From: an uncultured Halieaceae bacterium
GTDB taxonomy: Bacteria; Pseudomonadota; Gammaproteobacteria; Pseudomonadales; Halieaceae
NCBI GenBank assembly: GCA_913057135.1
Contig: CAJXNM010000011.1
Location: 1-64,000 of the forward strand
Direction: 5' to 3'
Length of the DNA: 64,000 nt
In this document: in pieces, positions 44,041-52,530 of the stretch
Numbering within the stretch: the stretch's first letter is position 1
Layout of the letters: every line of letters begins with the position of its first letter
The notes under the pieces: model-generated
Told to the model about the DNA's origin: nothing
The model's input: only the letters and a program-made list of their open reading frames with translations
The model's database searches: none
Made by a program: the position numbers and the translations under genes

Positions 44041-45129
44041 ATGCGAATCCTGCGTTACCTTGCAAGCGATGTGTTAACCCACACCATTGCCGTGGCTGTG
44101 GTGCTATTTCTTGTGGTGTTTAGTGGTCGCTTCATTCGCTATCTGGCCGAGGCGGCGGTAGGGGATATCGCTGCCGATGTGTTGCTGCCGGTCCTTTTAT
44201 TTCGCTTACCCAGCTTTTTTGAGCTGATTCTACCCCTGGCTTTGTTCATTGGTGTTTTGCTTGCGCTTGGTAGACTCTATGCCGACAGTGAAATGGTGAT
44301 CATGAAGGCCTGCGGCTTTAGCCCTTGGCGCCTTGCTGGCTTTTTACAACTGCCGGCTCTATGCGTCTTGATCGCAGTGGCGGGTTTATCCTTGTATTTG
44401 GCTCCCACGGGTGCTTACAACGCCCAACGTTTACTCGATGATTCTCGCTCTAGTGGCAACCTGAGGGTGCTGACCGAGGGGCGGTTCAAACGACAACAAG
44501 ATGGTGAGCTCGTTACCTACGCTGAACGCATTGATGATAATGGCATCATGCATGACGTCTTCCTAGCCCAACGTGACAATCGGGGTAACGCGCTCAGTGT
44601 GACCCGGGCCAAAGAGGCGGAAATCATGGTGCGCGAGGGCGGTGTTCGTTACTTAGAATTGCGCAACGGTACACGCTACCGTGGTGAACCTGGTAGCCCG
44701 GATTATGAGGCGACCCAATTTGTCCGTTATGGCGAACTGATTCCCGAACGCCAAGGCAGTGTCCGTGCCAGAACAAAAACAGAGGCGCTACCTACGCATA
44801 GCCTGTGGCAAAGTCATGATCCTCGCCATCGCGCGGCGTTGTATTGGCGTTTATCCCTGCCAGCCCTTGTCCCAGTTGTCACGTTGATGGCCCTCGCACT
44901 GAGCAGGACCGATGCCCGGCGAGGGCGCTACGCGCGCTTGGGGCCCGCGCTCGCCGTCTTTTTAGTGTACTTCGTGGCCTTGACCCAAGCGCGCAGTGCC
45001 GTTGAGAACGGTGGCTCCGGGGCGCTTATGGTAGGGGTGCACTTGATGTTTTTTGCGATCGCGCTGGTCATGTTGCAGTGGGAGATATGGACTAAGCGAA
45101 TCAAACGAGGGCCGCAGCGTGCGGCTTAA
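44041..45129 (+). CDS. lptF: LPS export permease LptF
   Basis: Inner membrane part of the LptB2FGC transporter. 362 residues, three membrane helices at the N-terminus (VLTHTIAVAVVLFLVVFSGRFIRYL first), a large periplasmic beta-jellyroll, then three C-terminal helices. GRLYADSEMVIMKACGFSPWRL is the conserved coupling helix contacting LptB. Followed by lptG with an 11-base overlap. Confidence 0.96.
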   Translation: MRILRYLASDVLTHTIAVAVVLFLVVFSGRFIRYLAEAAVGDIAADVLLPVLLFRLPSFFELILPLALFIGVLLALGRLYADSEMVIMKACGFSPWRLAGFLQLPALCVLIAVAGLSLYLAPTGAYNAQRLLDDSRSSGNLRVLTEGRFKRQQDGELVTYAERIDDNGIMHDVFLAQRDNRGNALSVTRAKEAEIMVREGGVRYLELRNGTRYRGEPGSPDYEATQFVRYGELIPERQGSVRARTKTEALPTHSLWQSHDPRHRAALYWRLSLPALVPVVTLMALALSRTDARRGRYARLGPALAVFLVYFVALTQARSAVENGGSGALMVGVHLMFFAIALVMLQWEIWTKRIKRGPQRAA

Positions 45130-46177
45130 AGGCTACATCGCACGATCGGTATTGTCGGCGACAGCGGCCGTTCTTGCCGTCTTGGTGGGTCTCGATGCTC
45201 TGAGTGCACTCATTGACGAGATGCGCGATATAGACGGTGATTACCAGTTCCCCCAAATTTTGACCTACGTCGGACTCACACTTCCGCGCAGGATTCACGA
45301 GTTCGTTCCCTTCGCTGCCCTGATCGGCGCATTGGTAGGTCTGGGTCGTCTTGCCAGTTCCAGCGAGCTAGTGGTTGTAAGAGCAGCCGGCGTATCACTA
45401 CCGGCGCTGGCTCGTATTGTCTTGAGGCCTGCGCTTTTAGTGGCCTTGTTGGGTTTTCTTGTGGGCGAATTTCTGGCGCCGATTACCGAGCAGGCAGCTA
45501 TCAGTGAACGTGCGCTCGCACAGAGGAGTGCCTCGAGCTTTACGGGGCGCGAAGGGACTTGGAATCGCGAGGGCAACACCTATTTACATGTGGCCGCAGT
45601 GCAGCGTGGCGGCTTGATCTTTGGTGTCACTCTTTTAACGTTCAATGACGAGTATCAGCTTCAGCAAACTCTGCGAGCCGAGCGGGGGACCTTCCTGCAA
45701 GACCACTGGCTACTCGAAGATGTTGTGCGTACGCGCCTCACCCCAGAGCAGACCTTCACCGATAGCGCTACCACCTGGCGATGGGATACACGGGTCACCC
45801 CCGAATTGTTAGCCCTTGAAGCGGTCGATAATGAGAGTTTGCCCCTGCGCCAGCTCTGGCCTTATGCCCAGTACTTAGCGGAGCAGGGCTTGTCATCGGG
45901 TGACGTGGAATTGGCTTTTTGGCGAAAACTGCTGCAGCCGCTGGCGGTGGCAGGGCTTGTGGTGGTGGCCATGTCGTTTATTTTTGGTCCACTCAGGGAC
46001 GGCAACATGGGCGCTCGCATCTTTGCGGGTGTCATCGTTGGCGTGGTGTTTCGAATAGCCCAAGATTTTTTTGGACCGGCGAGCTTGATTTTCGGCTTCC
46101 CGGCGCTTGTCGCAGCTGCTGCACCGATCGCAGTCTGCTGGATTTTGGGATTCTGGTTGCTGACCAGAAAACAGTGA
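45119..46177 (+). CDS. lptG: LPS export permease LptG
   Basis: Partner of LptF. 352 residues with the same six-helix layout. Starts with GTG 45119 inside the end of lptF (RLKGYIARSVLSATAAVLAVL follows). The coupling helix is GLGRLASSSELVVVRAAGVSL, typical for LptG. The C-terminal helices include GARIFAGVIVGVVFRIAQDFFGP, another family block. Confidence 0.96.
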   Translation: MRLKGYIARSVLSATAAVLAVLVGLDALSALIDEMRDIDGDYQFPQILTYVGLTLPRRIHEFVPFAALIGALVGLGRLASSSELVVVRAAGVSLPALARIVLRPALLVALLGFLVGEFLAPITEQAAISERALAQRSASSFTGREGTWNREGNTYLHVAAVQRGGLIFGVTLLTFNDEYQLQQTLRAERGTFLQDHWLLEDVVRTRLTPEQTFTDSATTWRWDTRVTPELLALEAVDNESLPLRQLWPYAQYLAEQGLSSGDVELAFWRKLLQPLAVAGLVVVAMSFIFGPLRDGNMGARIFAGVIVGVVFRIAQDFFGPASLIFGFPALVAAAAPIAVCWILGFWLLTRKQ

Positions 46178-46182
46178 GCGGC

Positions 46183-46641
46183 TTATTTCTGGCGCTTAGG
46201 TAACAACACCAACCGGGTACCCGTGGCTCGGTCGTGCCAACGCAGGCCGCTGGGGTCGACAAGCGACCACCAGAAGCCCAACCCTAATGGGGCAAAAGAA
46301 ATGAGCGCCACGATGCATCGAGCCACACATTGACCAATACTGGGTGGTTGACCATTACTGTCAACCAGCTTGATGCGCCAGGCCTGCATCCCCAGGGTTT
46401 GGCCGCTTTTGCGCCAAAACAAGGTGAAGAACAGCACCACAATAACGAACGACGTGGCTTGCATTAGCCAGCTGGGTACGGTGGCGCGACTGGCATCATC
46501 GGTGGGTCCAAAAAGCGTGACCAATACGAAGGCATTAGCCATGAATAACGGTGCCACAAGAAACATGTCGTAGACCATGGCCAGTATGTGACGCCACAGC
46601 CCCGGACGCTTTGACGACGGCTCAGTTTGAGTCAAGGTCAC
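46183..46641 (-). CDS. RDD family membrane protein
   Basis: About 152 residues with three or four membrane segments and the RDD pattern: an early RHILAMVYDMFLVAPL (arginine, aspartate), KSGQTLGMQAWRIKLVDSNGQPPS and a C-terminal WWSLVDPSGLRWHDRATGTRLV. The function of most RDD proteins is unknown (transport or ion homeostasis is suspected). The start is not sure: GTG 46641 with GGA upstream is used; TTG 46659 and TTG 46635 are alternatives. It overlaps the upstream gene by about 20 bases, so they are coupled. Confidence 0.82.
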   Translation of the reverse strand: MTLTQTEPSSKRPGLWRHILAMVYDMFLVAPLFMANAFVLVTLFGPTDDASRATVPSWLMQATSFVIVVLFFTLFWRKSGQTLGMQAWRIKLVDSNGQPPSIGQCVARCIVALISFAPLGLGFWWSLVDPSGLRWHDRATGTRLVLLPKRQK

Positions 46642-47098
46642 ACAGTTCCAAGTGGTCAATCAATGGCGTTATCGGCGTTTGGGGTTCGCTTAGGCTGGGT
46701 ATCAGATCGCCCGCAGGGGCAATGGTGTACTCGGGTATCGCAATGACCTGAGACGGTGGCGGCGCCTGATCAGATAATCGGGTGCCGACGGGGGCCAGGC
46801 TGAAGCCCGCCGGTGCATCCCCCGAGTGGTCATCAGCTTCTGCAGGCGCCACCGTCTGTTCCGACGGATCGAGTCGGGTTAGCCGTACCTCCGCACCCAA
46901 CTCATGGAGCGCTGCTCGATAACGCAGAGCGGTGGCTTTGTCACAGTCGCGCTTGACACGTCGCGCTTGACCGTCGAGCAAACCTTCGGCCGCGCTTGGG
47001 TCGAGTTTGAATAGCCGCGCCAAACCGTCTACCACGTCGCCGCGCACCGCTTCGGCAGTGCACTGACCTGTCAAGTAGATATCAAATAGCGGTTCCAT
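46622..47098 (-). CDS. Hypothetical protein with an N-terminal domain found beside RDD genes
   Basis: 158 residues from ATG 47098. The first ~80 residues (EPLFDIYLTGQCTAEAVRGD, VVDGLARLFKLDPSAAEGLL and ATALRYRAALHELGAEVRL) form a compact helical/beta unit that in other proteobacteria occurs in front of, or fused to, membrane domains: it carries the LFKLD and YRAAL..LGA landmarks. The C-terminal half is proline- and acid-rich and looks disordered. A longer start at 47158 would add a hydrophobic stretch. No function can be given; gene pairing with the RDD protein is the only clue. Confidence 0.75.
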   Translation of the reverse strand: MEPLFDIYLTGQCTAEAVRGDVVDGLARLFKLDPSAAEGLLDGQARRVKRDCDKATALRYRAALHELGAEVRLTRLDPSEQTVAPAEADDHSGDAPAGFSLAPVGTRLSDQAPPPSQVIAIPEYTIAPAGDLIPSLSEPQTPITPLIDHLELCDLDSN

Positions 47099-47273
47099 AA
47101 CGACGTTCAAGAGCCAAAATCCGATAGTAACGGATACCGCCGCGCCGGGCCACGCCACCGGGTCCTGTTCAAACGGGTATCTATGTGACTTAAAGAAAGT
47201 GGCTTAAAAGAGGTGGCTTAAAAGCGGTATCTAATTGGCGTTATAATGCCCACACAATGGTTGGGTAATTAGT

Positions 47274-47588
47274 ATGACGGTACAAGCAAGCTTAGACGAG
47301 GTCCTGCAAGCGCGTTTCGCCCCTGCGGTGCTCGAGGTGGTGAATGAAAGCGCAATGCACAACGTGCCGCCCGGATCGGAGTCGCATTTCAAAGTGACTC
47401 TCGTGAGCGATCAGTTCAGTGGTATGCGTAAGGTGGCCCGACATCAGGCCGTGTACGGGGCGGTCAGTGAACTGATGGCCCAGGGCATCCACGCCTTAGC
47501 ATTACACACATACACACCCGATGAATGGCGCGAGCGAGGCGCAGCACCCGATTCCCCCAACTGCCTAGGTGGCAGTAAAGCGCGGTAG
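47274..47588 (+). CDS. bolA: BolA family protein
   Basis: 104 residues, beginning VQASLDEVLQARFAPAVLEVVNES; MHNVPPGSESHFKVTLVSDQFSGMRKVARHQAVYGAVSELM is the BolA signature with the conserved histidine used for Fe-S binding with monothiol glutaredoxins (AMH and the C-terminal ALALHTYTPDEW). 66 bases upstream of trhO. Confidence 0.94.
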   Translation: MTVQASLDEVLQARFAPAVLEVVNESAMHNVPPGSESHFKVTLVSDQFSGMRKVARHQAVYGAVSELMAQGIHALALHTYTPDEWRERGAAPDSPNCLGGSKAR

Positions 47589-47654
47589 TGCCACCATTTC
47601 TCGCGGTCCGCAACAGCGGGCGGCTGTTAACCGATTCCCCAAAAGAGATGATTG

Positions 47655-48599
47655 ATGACAACACACCTAGCGCCAGATGCCGATAAACCTATTGTGGTGG
47701 CGGCCATGTACCGTTTCGTCACCCTTGAAGATTTTCGCGATTTACGTGAGCCATTACTCGATACTGCCCGAGCTCACGGTGTCATGGGTACGCTACTGTT
47801 GGCGGAAGAGGGTATCAATGGCACGGTCGCCGGCACCCGCAAGGCCATCGACGCCCTCATTGACTATTTGCGCTCGGATCCGCGCTTAGCGGCACTTGAC
47901 TGGAAAGAGTCCTATCACGATGACATGCCGTTTCTGCGCATGAAGGTGAAGCTCAAACGTGAGATCGTCACCATGGGTGTGCCCGGCATTGATCCCAACA
48001 AGGCGGTAGGCACTTATGTGGCACCTGCAGATTGGAACCGTGTCGTCGATGATCCTGACGTGATTCTCATCGATACTCGCAATGACTACGAGGTGGAAAT
48101 TGGTACCTTTGCCGGTGCCGTAGACCCCAAGACGGTTACCTTTCGAGAATTTCCCCAATGGGTGCGTACCCACCTCGACCCCAAGAAAAACCCCAAAGTG
48201 GCCATGTTCTGTACTGGGGGTATTCGCTGTGAGAAGGCCTCTTCCTTCATGATCCAAGAGGGTTTCGAGACGGTCTATCACCTTCAGGGGGGCGTGCTGA
48301 AATACCTTGAGGAGGTGCCCGAAAGCGACAGCCGCTGGCAGGGTGAGTGTTTTGTATTCGACAACCGGGTAGCGGTGAATCATCAGCTACTCAAGGGGCA
48401 GTATGAGCAGTGTTACGCCTGCCGACACCCCATTACTGCTGAAGATCAGCAATCGCCCTTGTACGAGAAGGGTGTATCCTGCCCCCGTTGCCACGATCAA
48501 CAAACACCAGAGCAACACGCGCGCTTTGCCGAGCGCCAGAAGCAAGTGGAATTGGCCAAGCAGCGCGGTGAGCGTCATGTGGGCGCGACACTGGGCTGA
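47655..48599 (+). CDS. trhO: tRNA uridine-34 hydroxylase (rhodanese family)
   Basis: Oxygen-dependent hydroxylation of U34 on the way to 5-carboxymethoxy- or methoxyuridine. 314 residues: N-terminal acylphosphatase-like domain (ALYRFV-type [26 protein letters not shown]), then the rhodanese domain with [19 protein letters not shown] and active loop [13 protein letters not shown], then a cysteine-rich zinc-like tail ([16 protein letters not shown]). ATG 47655 follows AAAAGAGATG. Ends back to back with the protease gene. Confidence 0.95.
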   Translation: MTTHLAPDADKPIVVAAMYRFVTLEDFRDLREPLLDTARAHGVMGTLLLAEEGINGTVAGTRKAIDALIDYLRSDPRLAALDWKESYHDDMPFLRMKVKLKREIVTMGVPGIDPNKAVGTYVAPADWNRVVDDPDVILIDTRNDYEVEIGTFAGAVDPKTVTFREFPQWVRTHLDPKKNPKVAMFCTGGIRCEKASSFMIQEGFETVYHLQGGVLKYLEEVPESDSRWQGECFVFDNRVAVNHQLLKGQYEQCYACRHPITAEDQQSPLYEKGVSCPRCHDQQTPEQHARFAERQKQVELAKQRGERHVGATLG

Positions 48600-49289
48600 T
48601 TAGCGATTCAGAAGCCCTTGGGGGATTGGGGTAAACAGGCGCGTGCCCGAGCTCTCTTTCGCTGAGATCACTCCCACGATACGCCAGTCATCACCGACTT
48701 GCTGCAGCACCGGTCCGCCCGAGGCCCCCTTAAAGGCAATGCAGTCACTGCGCACCCAATGGCGATCGGCGGCAATAGCCTGACAGTGCATATCAGCCCT
48801 TAAGAGCCGTTGTTGATCGCCAGTGACATGACTGAAACCGGCCATAACCACAGCAGCATGGGGCATCGACCGAAGTGGTGCCGCCGCGACACTCGGTAGT
48901 GTCGATAGCATGGCATCAATCCGTGAATCGGCGGGGGCAAGCAGCGCCCAATCGGCGAGCATGGAGCCACCAGTGGCAAGGAGTCGCAGAGCCATAGGCC
49001 CTTCAGAGGTTGTCACTAAAGGCGGTTTGGTCAGGTCATTGTAGCCATCGAAGCAGTGCCAAGCCGATAACAAGCGAACGGGCTGTGTGGCTATCACTGT
49101 GGCGCTGCAATCGTCTGTCATCGCGCGCCGGTGCTGCTGCTCGAGGCGCTCCACGGGCACTGTTAGCGGCAAAATGGCTGTTAGCCAGGGTAGCCCTGAA
49201 TCCGGTTCCTCTAACTCAGCGCCTGCCGCGGCAATGTGTGTGGCTAGCAAGGCCCCCAATAGGGCTTTGAGGCTAAGGTCCTTGGTCAC
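48600..49289 (-). CDS. Secreted trypsin-like serine protease
   Basis: 229 residues with a signal peptide (SLKALLGALLATHIAAAGA). Catalytic triad as seen: histidine in LLSAWHCFDG, aspartate in ADWALLAPAD, serine in KGASGGPVLQ. Cysteines flank the histidine (DDCSAT, WHC) and near the end (MHCQ, SDCIAF), fitting two disulfides as in S1 proteases. Starts with GTG 49289. Substrate unknown. Confidence 0.85.
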   Translation of the reverse strand: MTKDLSLKALLGALLATHIAAAGAELEEPDSGLPWLTAILPLTVPVERLEQQHRRAMTDDCSATVIATQPVRLLSAWHCFDGYNDLTKPPLVTTSEGPMALRLLATGGSMLADWALLAPADSRIDAMLSTLPSVAAAPLRSMPHAAVVMAGFSHVTGDQQRLLRADMHCQAIAADRHWVRSDCIAFKGASGGPVLQQVGDDWRIVGVISAKESSGTRLFTPIPQGLLNR

Positions 49290-49340
49290 CCATGCGGTAG
49301 ATGAAATGTTATACCCCGGCAGGTCGCTGCGTTCCGCGGA

Positions 49341-50138
49341 TTATAACAACCCTGGAATGACCGCTTTGCGCTCTTTGGGGTAGTCGTCAAAGTTCTTATG
49401 GAACCAACGGTGGGTGTAGATTGCCCGGGGAATGAGGTTGCCCGCGGTCATGGCCAGTACGAATACCGCGCCCAAGTTCCAGGTCATAATGGCAAAGCCC
49501 AAGAATGACAGGATTTCCCCAAAGTACTGGGGGCAGGTGAGCCAGCGGAAGCCGCCCCCGTAGGGGATTTTATAGCGGGGTTCATCGGGAGACGGGTTCG
49601 GTGAGCGCAGATTACGAAGAATGGAATCTGAGTGGATGTTGAGTGTGAAACCGGCTACATAAATGCAAAGACCGACAATAAAACGTGGATCCGTGAACCA
49701 AGCCTCTGTGTATTGGGTACCGAATTCAGTCAGGTAGGCGGCGTTGAAATACCCGTGTAAGAACAGGGTAATCCAGCCTGCTATGACGACATTCAGCGAG
49801 AAACTGGCGGTAGAGCCCGGCTGGACACGCATGCGCAATGGATTGATCACCGCGCGGTTGCTGTAGTGAATCATCCAGATGACTAAAAAGAACAGCGGTA
49901 CCGTCTGGTCGGCGTTTTTGCCCATAAAAAATACGATTGGGAACACCAGCAGACCTGGCAATTCCATGATGATCCAGCCGGTTTTGGCACCCAACTTGAT
50001 CCCTTTGGCGCGTTTACCCCCAAATCGGCCGCCGTAGGCAGCGGTACCAAAAAAACTGCCGACACAGACCAAGGTAGCGTAGAGAAAACCCACAATGAGA
50101 AGTGTGTCGTAAAGGGTGTTGCCGGTATACCAAGCCAT
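49341..50138 (-). CDS. Steroid 5-alpha-reductase (3-oxo-5-alpha-steroid 4-dehydrogenase) homologue
   Basis: 265 residues, about six membrane segments. The C-terminal third is close to the eukaryotic SRD5A pattern: HSDSILRNLRSPN, RYKIPYGGGFRWLTCPQYFGE, LGFAIMTWNL and NLIPRAIYTHRWFHKNF then DYPKERKAVIPGLL, which build the NADPH and steroid site. ATG 50138 follows AAGGATCG; a frame to 50252 is less likely. Divergent from the ketosteroid-dehydrogenase-like flavoprotein with a 214-base gap. It could equally reduce another enone lipid or act on isoprenoid-like chains; the C-terminal match is the main evidence. Confidence 0.85.
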   Translation of the reverse strand: MAWYTGNTLYDTLLIVGFLYATLVCVGSFFGTAAYGGRFGGKRAKGIKLGAKTGWIIMELPGLLVFPIVFFMGKNADQTVPLFFLVIWMIHYSNRAVINPLRMRVQPGSTASFSLNVVIAGWITLFLHGYFNAAYLTEFGTQYTEAWFTDPRFIVGLCIYVAGFTLNIHSDSILRNLRSPNPSPDEPRYKIPYGGGFRWLTCPQYFGEILSFLGFAIMTWNLGAVFVLAMTAGNLIPRAIYTHRWFHKNFDDYPKERKAVIPGLL

Positions 50139-50352
50139 GATTCGATCCTTGTTGGCGATAAGACTGAGTGCGCGGGTGCTGTTAGGGTTTTTATTCGTGC
50201 CGCCCATGTCGACAGCCACGACTTTAGGTGACCCGGTGGGCATCGGTAACACACATTTGGACTACGTTGGCAGCCATCGTCCAAACGGGTGCTGAAGCTA
50301 AGTCGTCAAGTGGTTACCGTTGAGTAATAGGTATTAATCGGATCCAGACGGT

Positions 50353-51840
50353 ATGGCGTTTGAACTGCGTTGCGAGCAAGAGATCACCGACTGGTACGCG
50401 GAATGCGATGTGGCCGTTGTCGGATTTGGCGGCGCGGGCGCCTGTGCCGCTTTAGAGGCCGCCTACGCCGGCGCCAAGGTCGCTATCTTTGAAGCGGCAT
50501 CGGCGCCGGGTGGCTCCACGGCACTGTCGTCTGCTGAGCTCTATTTAGGCGGTGGCACCACCATTCAGCGCGCCTGCGGCTACGACGACCATCCCGACGA
50601 CGTTTACGGTTACCTGATGGATGCTAATGGCCCACAGGCCGATGCCGAAAAAGTACGCGCCTATGCAGATGACGGCGCCGAGCATCTCGACTGGTTAATG
50701 GCGCAGGGAGTCCCTTTTAAGGCGTCGGAATACCCTCACCGCGCCATGCTGGCAATGACTGATGACTGCTTGTTGTACACCGGCAGTGAGAAGGCATGGC
50801 CTTATAGCGACCGCTACAAACACGCTCCGCGAGGCCATAACTTGCATATCGAGGGTGACAACGGCGGTCCATTGTTAATGGATATCTTGAGCAAGAAAGT
50901 GCAGGCCTTGGGTGTCGATGTGCACTGCGAGGCCCGCGCGTTACACCTTATTGTTGACCACTTTGGCCCTGCTCAACGGGTGATCGGTATCGTCATTCGA
51001 GAAGACATGGTTGAGCGTGCCTGGCGTGTGCGCCGAGGAGTCGTATTGTGTGCCGGTGGTTTTGTCATGAATAACGCCATGGTTCAGCGGTGGGCACCTG
51101 AATTGCTGCGCGCCACTGTCCCGATTGGTAACGCCAACGATACCGGCGGTGGTATCCAGCTTGGGCTGAGCGCGGGGGCTGCCGCGATCAATATGCATGA
51201 GGGCTTTGTCAGTTTACCCTTCTACCCGCCCGCATCTCTCACCTTCGGTATTTTGGTGAACGGCCAGGGGCAGCGCTTCATCAACGAGGACGCGTACCAC
51301 GGCCGCGTGGGTAGTTATATTTTGCGCCAGCAGGGTCCTGTCTACTTCATATTGAACGTCGAGGACTACGGTGACTACGAGCGGGTGTCATATCTTGGCG
51401 CTCCCGTTGCGGGTACCGGTGAAACCCTGGCCGAGTTAGCGGCGGAGCTGACACTGCCTCCGGGGCAGCTTGAGTCCACGATTGCCCGTTACAACGACGA
51501 TATGTCCGAGGGTGCCGATGCCCTGTTTCACAAGGCTGGCGAGTGGCTAAAGCCCCTCAACGGCCCGCTGGTCGCCATTGATTGCACCCCCGGTAACGGA
51601 GCTTACTTTCCCTATTTCACTTTGGGCGGGCTCGACACTACCGTTGACGGTCAGGTGCGTACCCCAGGACAGACGGTTATTCCCGGTCTCTACGCGGCCG
51701 GCCGGACAGCGTGCGGGATACCGCGTCGCGGCGATGGCTATGCCTCGGGTACATCGATCGGGGATGCAACCTACAGTGGCCGCAGGGCAGGGCGTCATGC
51801 GGCACAGTTGCGCTTTTCCAATGCAGAGAGTTCGTCATGA
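50353..51840 (+). CDS. FAD-binding dehydrogenase, 3-ketosteroid dehydrogenase/fumarate reductase family
   Basis: 495 residues. N-terminal dinucleotide motif VAVVGFGGAGACAALEA at ~22-38, GGSTALSSAELYLGGGT at ~58, substrate-domain insertion, RFINEDAYHGR, and the C-terminal GLYAAGRTACGIPRRGDGYASGTSIGDATYSGRRAGRHAA with the flavin-contacting GTSIGDA. These fit ketosteroid Delta-1/Delta-4 dehydrogenases and related flavoproteins. Position next to an SRD5A-type reductase favours a steroid-like substrate; the particular bond cannot be told. Followed by an NTF2-like gene with ATGA overlap. Confidence 0.85.
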   Translation: MAFELRCEQEITDWYAECDVAVVGFGGAGACAALEAAYAGAKVAIFEAASAPGGSTALSSAELYLGGGTTIQRACGYDDHPDDVYGYLMDANGPQADAEKVRAYADDGAEHLDWLMAQGVPFKASEYPHRAMLAMTDDCLLYTGSEKAWPYSDRYKHAPRGHNLHIEGDNGGPLLMDILSKKVQALGVDVHCEARALHLIVDHFGPAQRVIGIVIREDMVERAWRVRRGVVLCAGGFVMNNAMVQRWAPELLRATVPIGNANDTGGGIQLGLSAGAAAINMHEGFVSLPFYPPASLTFGILVNGQGQRFINEDAYHGRVGSYILRQQGPVYFILNVEDYGDYERVSYLGAPVAGTGETLAELAAELTLPPGQLESTIARYNDDMSEGADALFHKAGEWLKPLNGPLVAIDCTPGNGAYFPYFTLGGLDTTVDGQVRTPGQTVIPGLYAAGRTACGIPRRGDGYASGTSIGDATYSGRRAGRHAAQLRFSNAESSS

Positions 51841-52481
51841 CACAGGATTTAGATTTATTAGCCCGTATCGATCGGTTGGAGTCACTCGATGCTATTCGTC
51901 AGTTAGCGGCTAAATACTCCCTTGCCCTCGACATGCGTGACATGGACGCTATGGTGAATTTATTCCCCGACAATGTACGTGTCGGGAAAGATAAAGTGGG
52001 GCGGGGTCATTTGAAGCGCTGGATGGATGAAACCCTGCGCGTGCAATTTACCGGTACCTCTCATCACATCGGTAACCATATTATCGAGTTTCGCGACCCC
52101 GATAATGCGGTGGGTGTCGTGTATTCAAAGAATGAGCATGAAACCCCCACTGCCGATGGCGGTTGTGAGTGGGTCATCATGCAGATGCTGTACTGGGACG
52201 ATTACACCCGCATCGACGGTCGCTGGTTGTTCAAGCGACGTTTACCCTGCTATTGGTACGCCACCGATCTCAATAAACCCCCGTGTGGCGAGCATAAAAT
52301 GCGCTGGCCCGATCGCGATAACTACGATGGCGCGTTCCATGAATTGTTCCCCACGTGGCAACAGTTTTGGGATAACCCCATCACCGAGGACATGCCCGCG
52401 GTGGCCCCGCCTGCGCCGCTTGAGCAGTTTCTCGACACGATGCGTGGCAATACTGCCATTCCCAGTATCCGAACCCGTTAA
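51837..52481 (+). CDS. SnoaL/NTF2-like protein
   Basis: 214 residues, SnoaL_4-type fold: ESLDAIRQLAAKYSLALDMRDMDAMVNLFPDNV at the start is the common sequence, and TGTSHHIGNHIIEFRDPDNAVGVVY contains the His-His-Ile-Gly-Asn block of the group. Family members include ketosteroid isomerase-like and dehydratase-like enzymes of ring degradation. The C-terminal 70 residues extend past the domain. Overlaps the preceding flavoprotein gene by four bases, so they are co-translated. Confidence 0.85.
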   Translation: MTQDLDLLARIDRLESLDAIRQLAAKYSLALDMRDMDAMVNLFPDNVRVGKDKVGRGHLKRWMDETLRVQFTGTSHHIGNHIIEFRDPDNAVGVVYSKNEHETPTADGGCEWVIMQMLYWDDYTRIDGRWLFKRRLPCYWYATDLNKPPCGEHKMRWPDRDNYDGAFHELFPTWQQFWDNPITEDMPAVAPPAPLEQFLDTMRGNTAIPSIRTR

Positions 52482-52530
52482 CACTCACGTTTTACTCACA
52501 TGACGTTTGCGTCATTTCACGAGGTGACTT

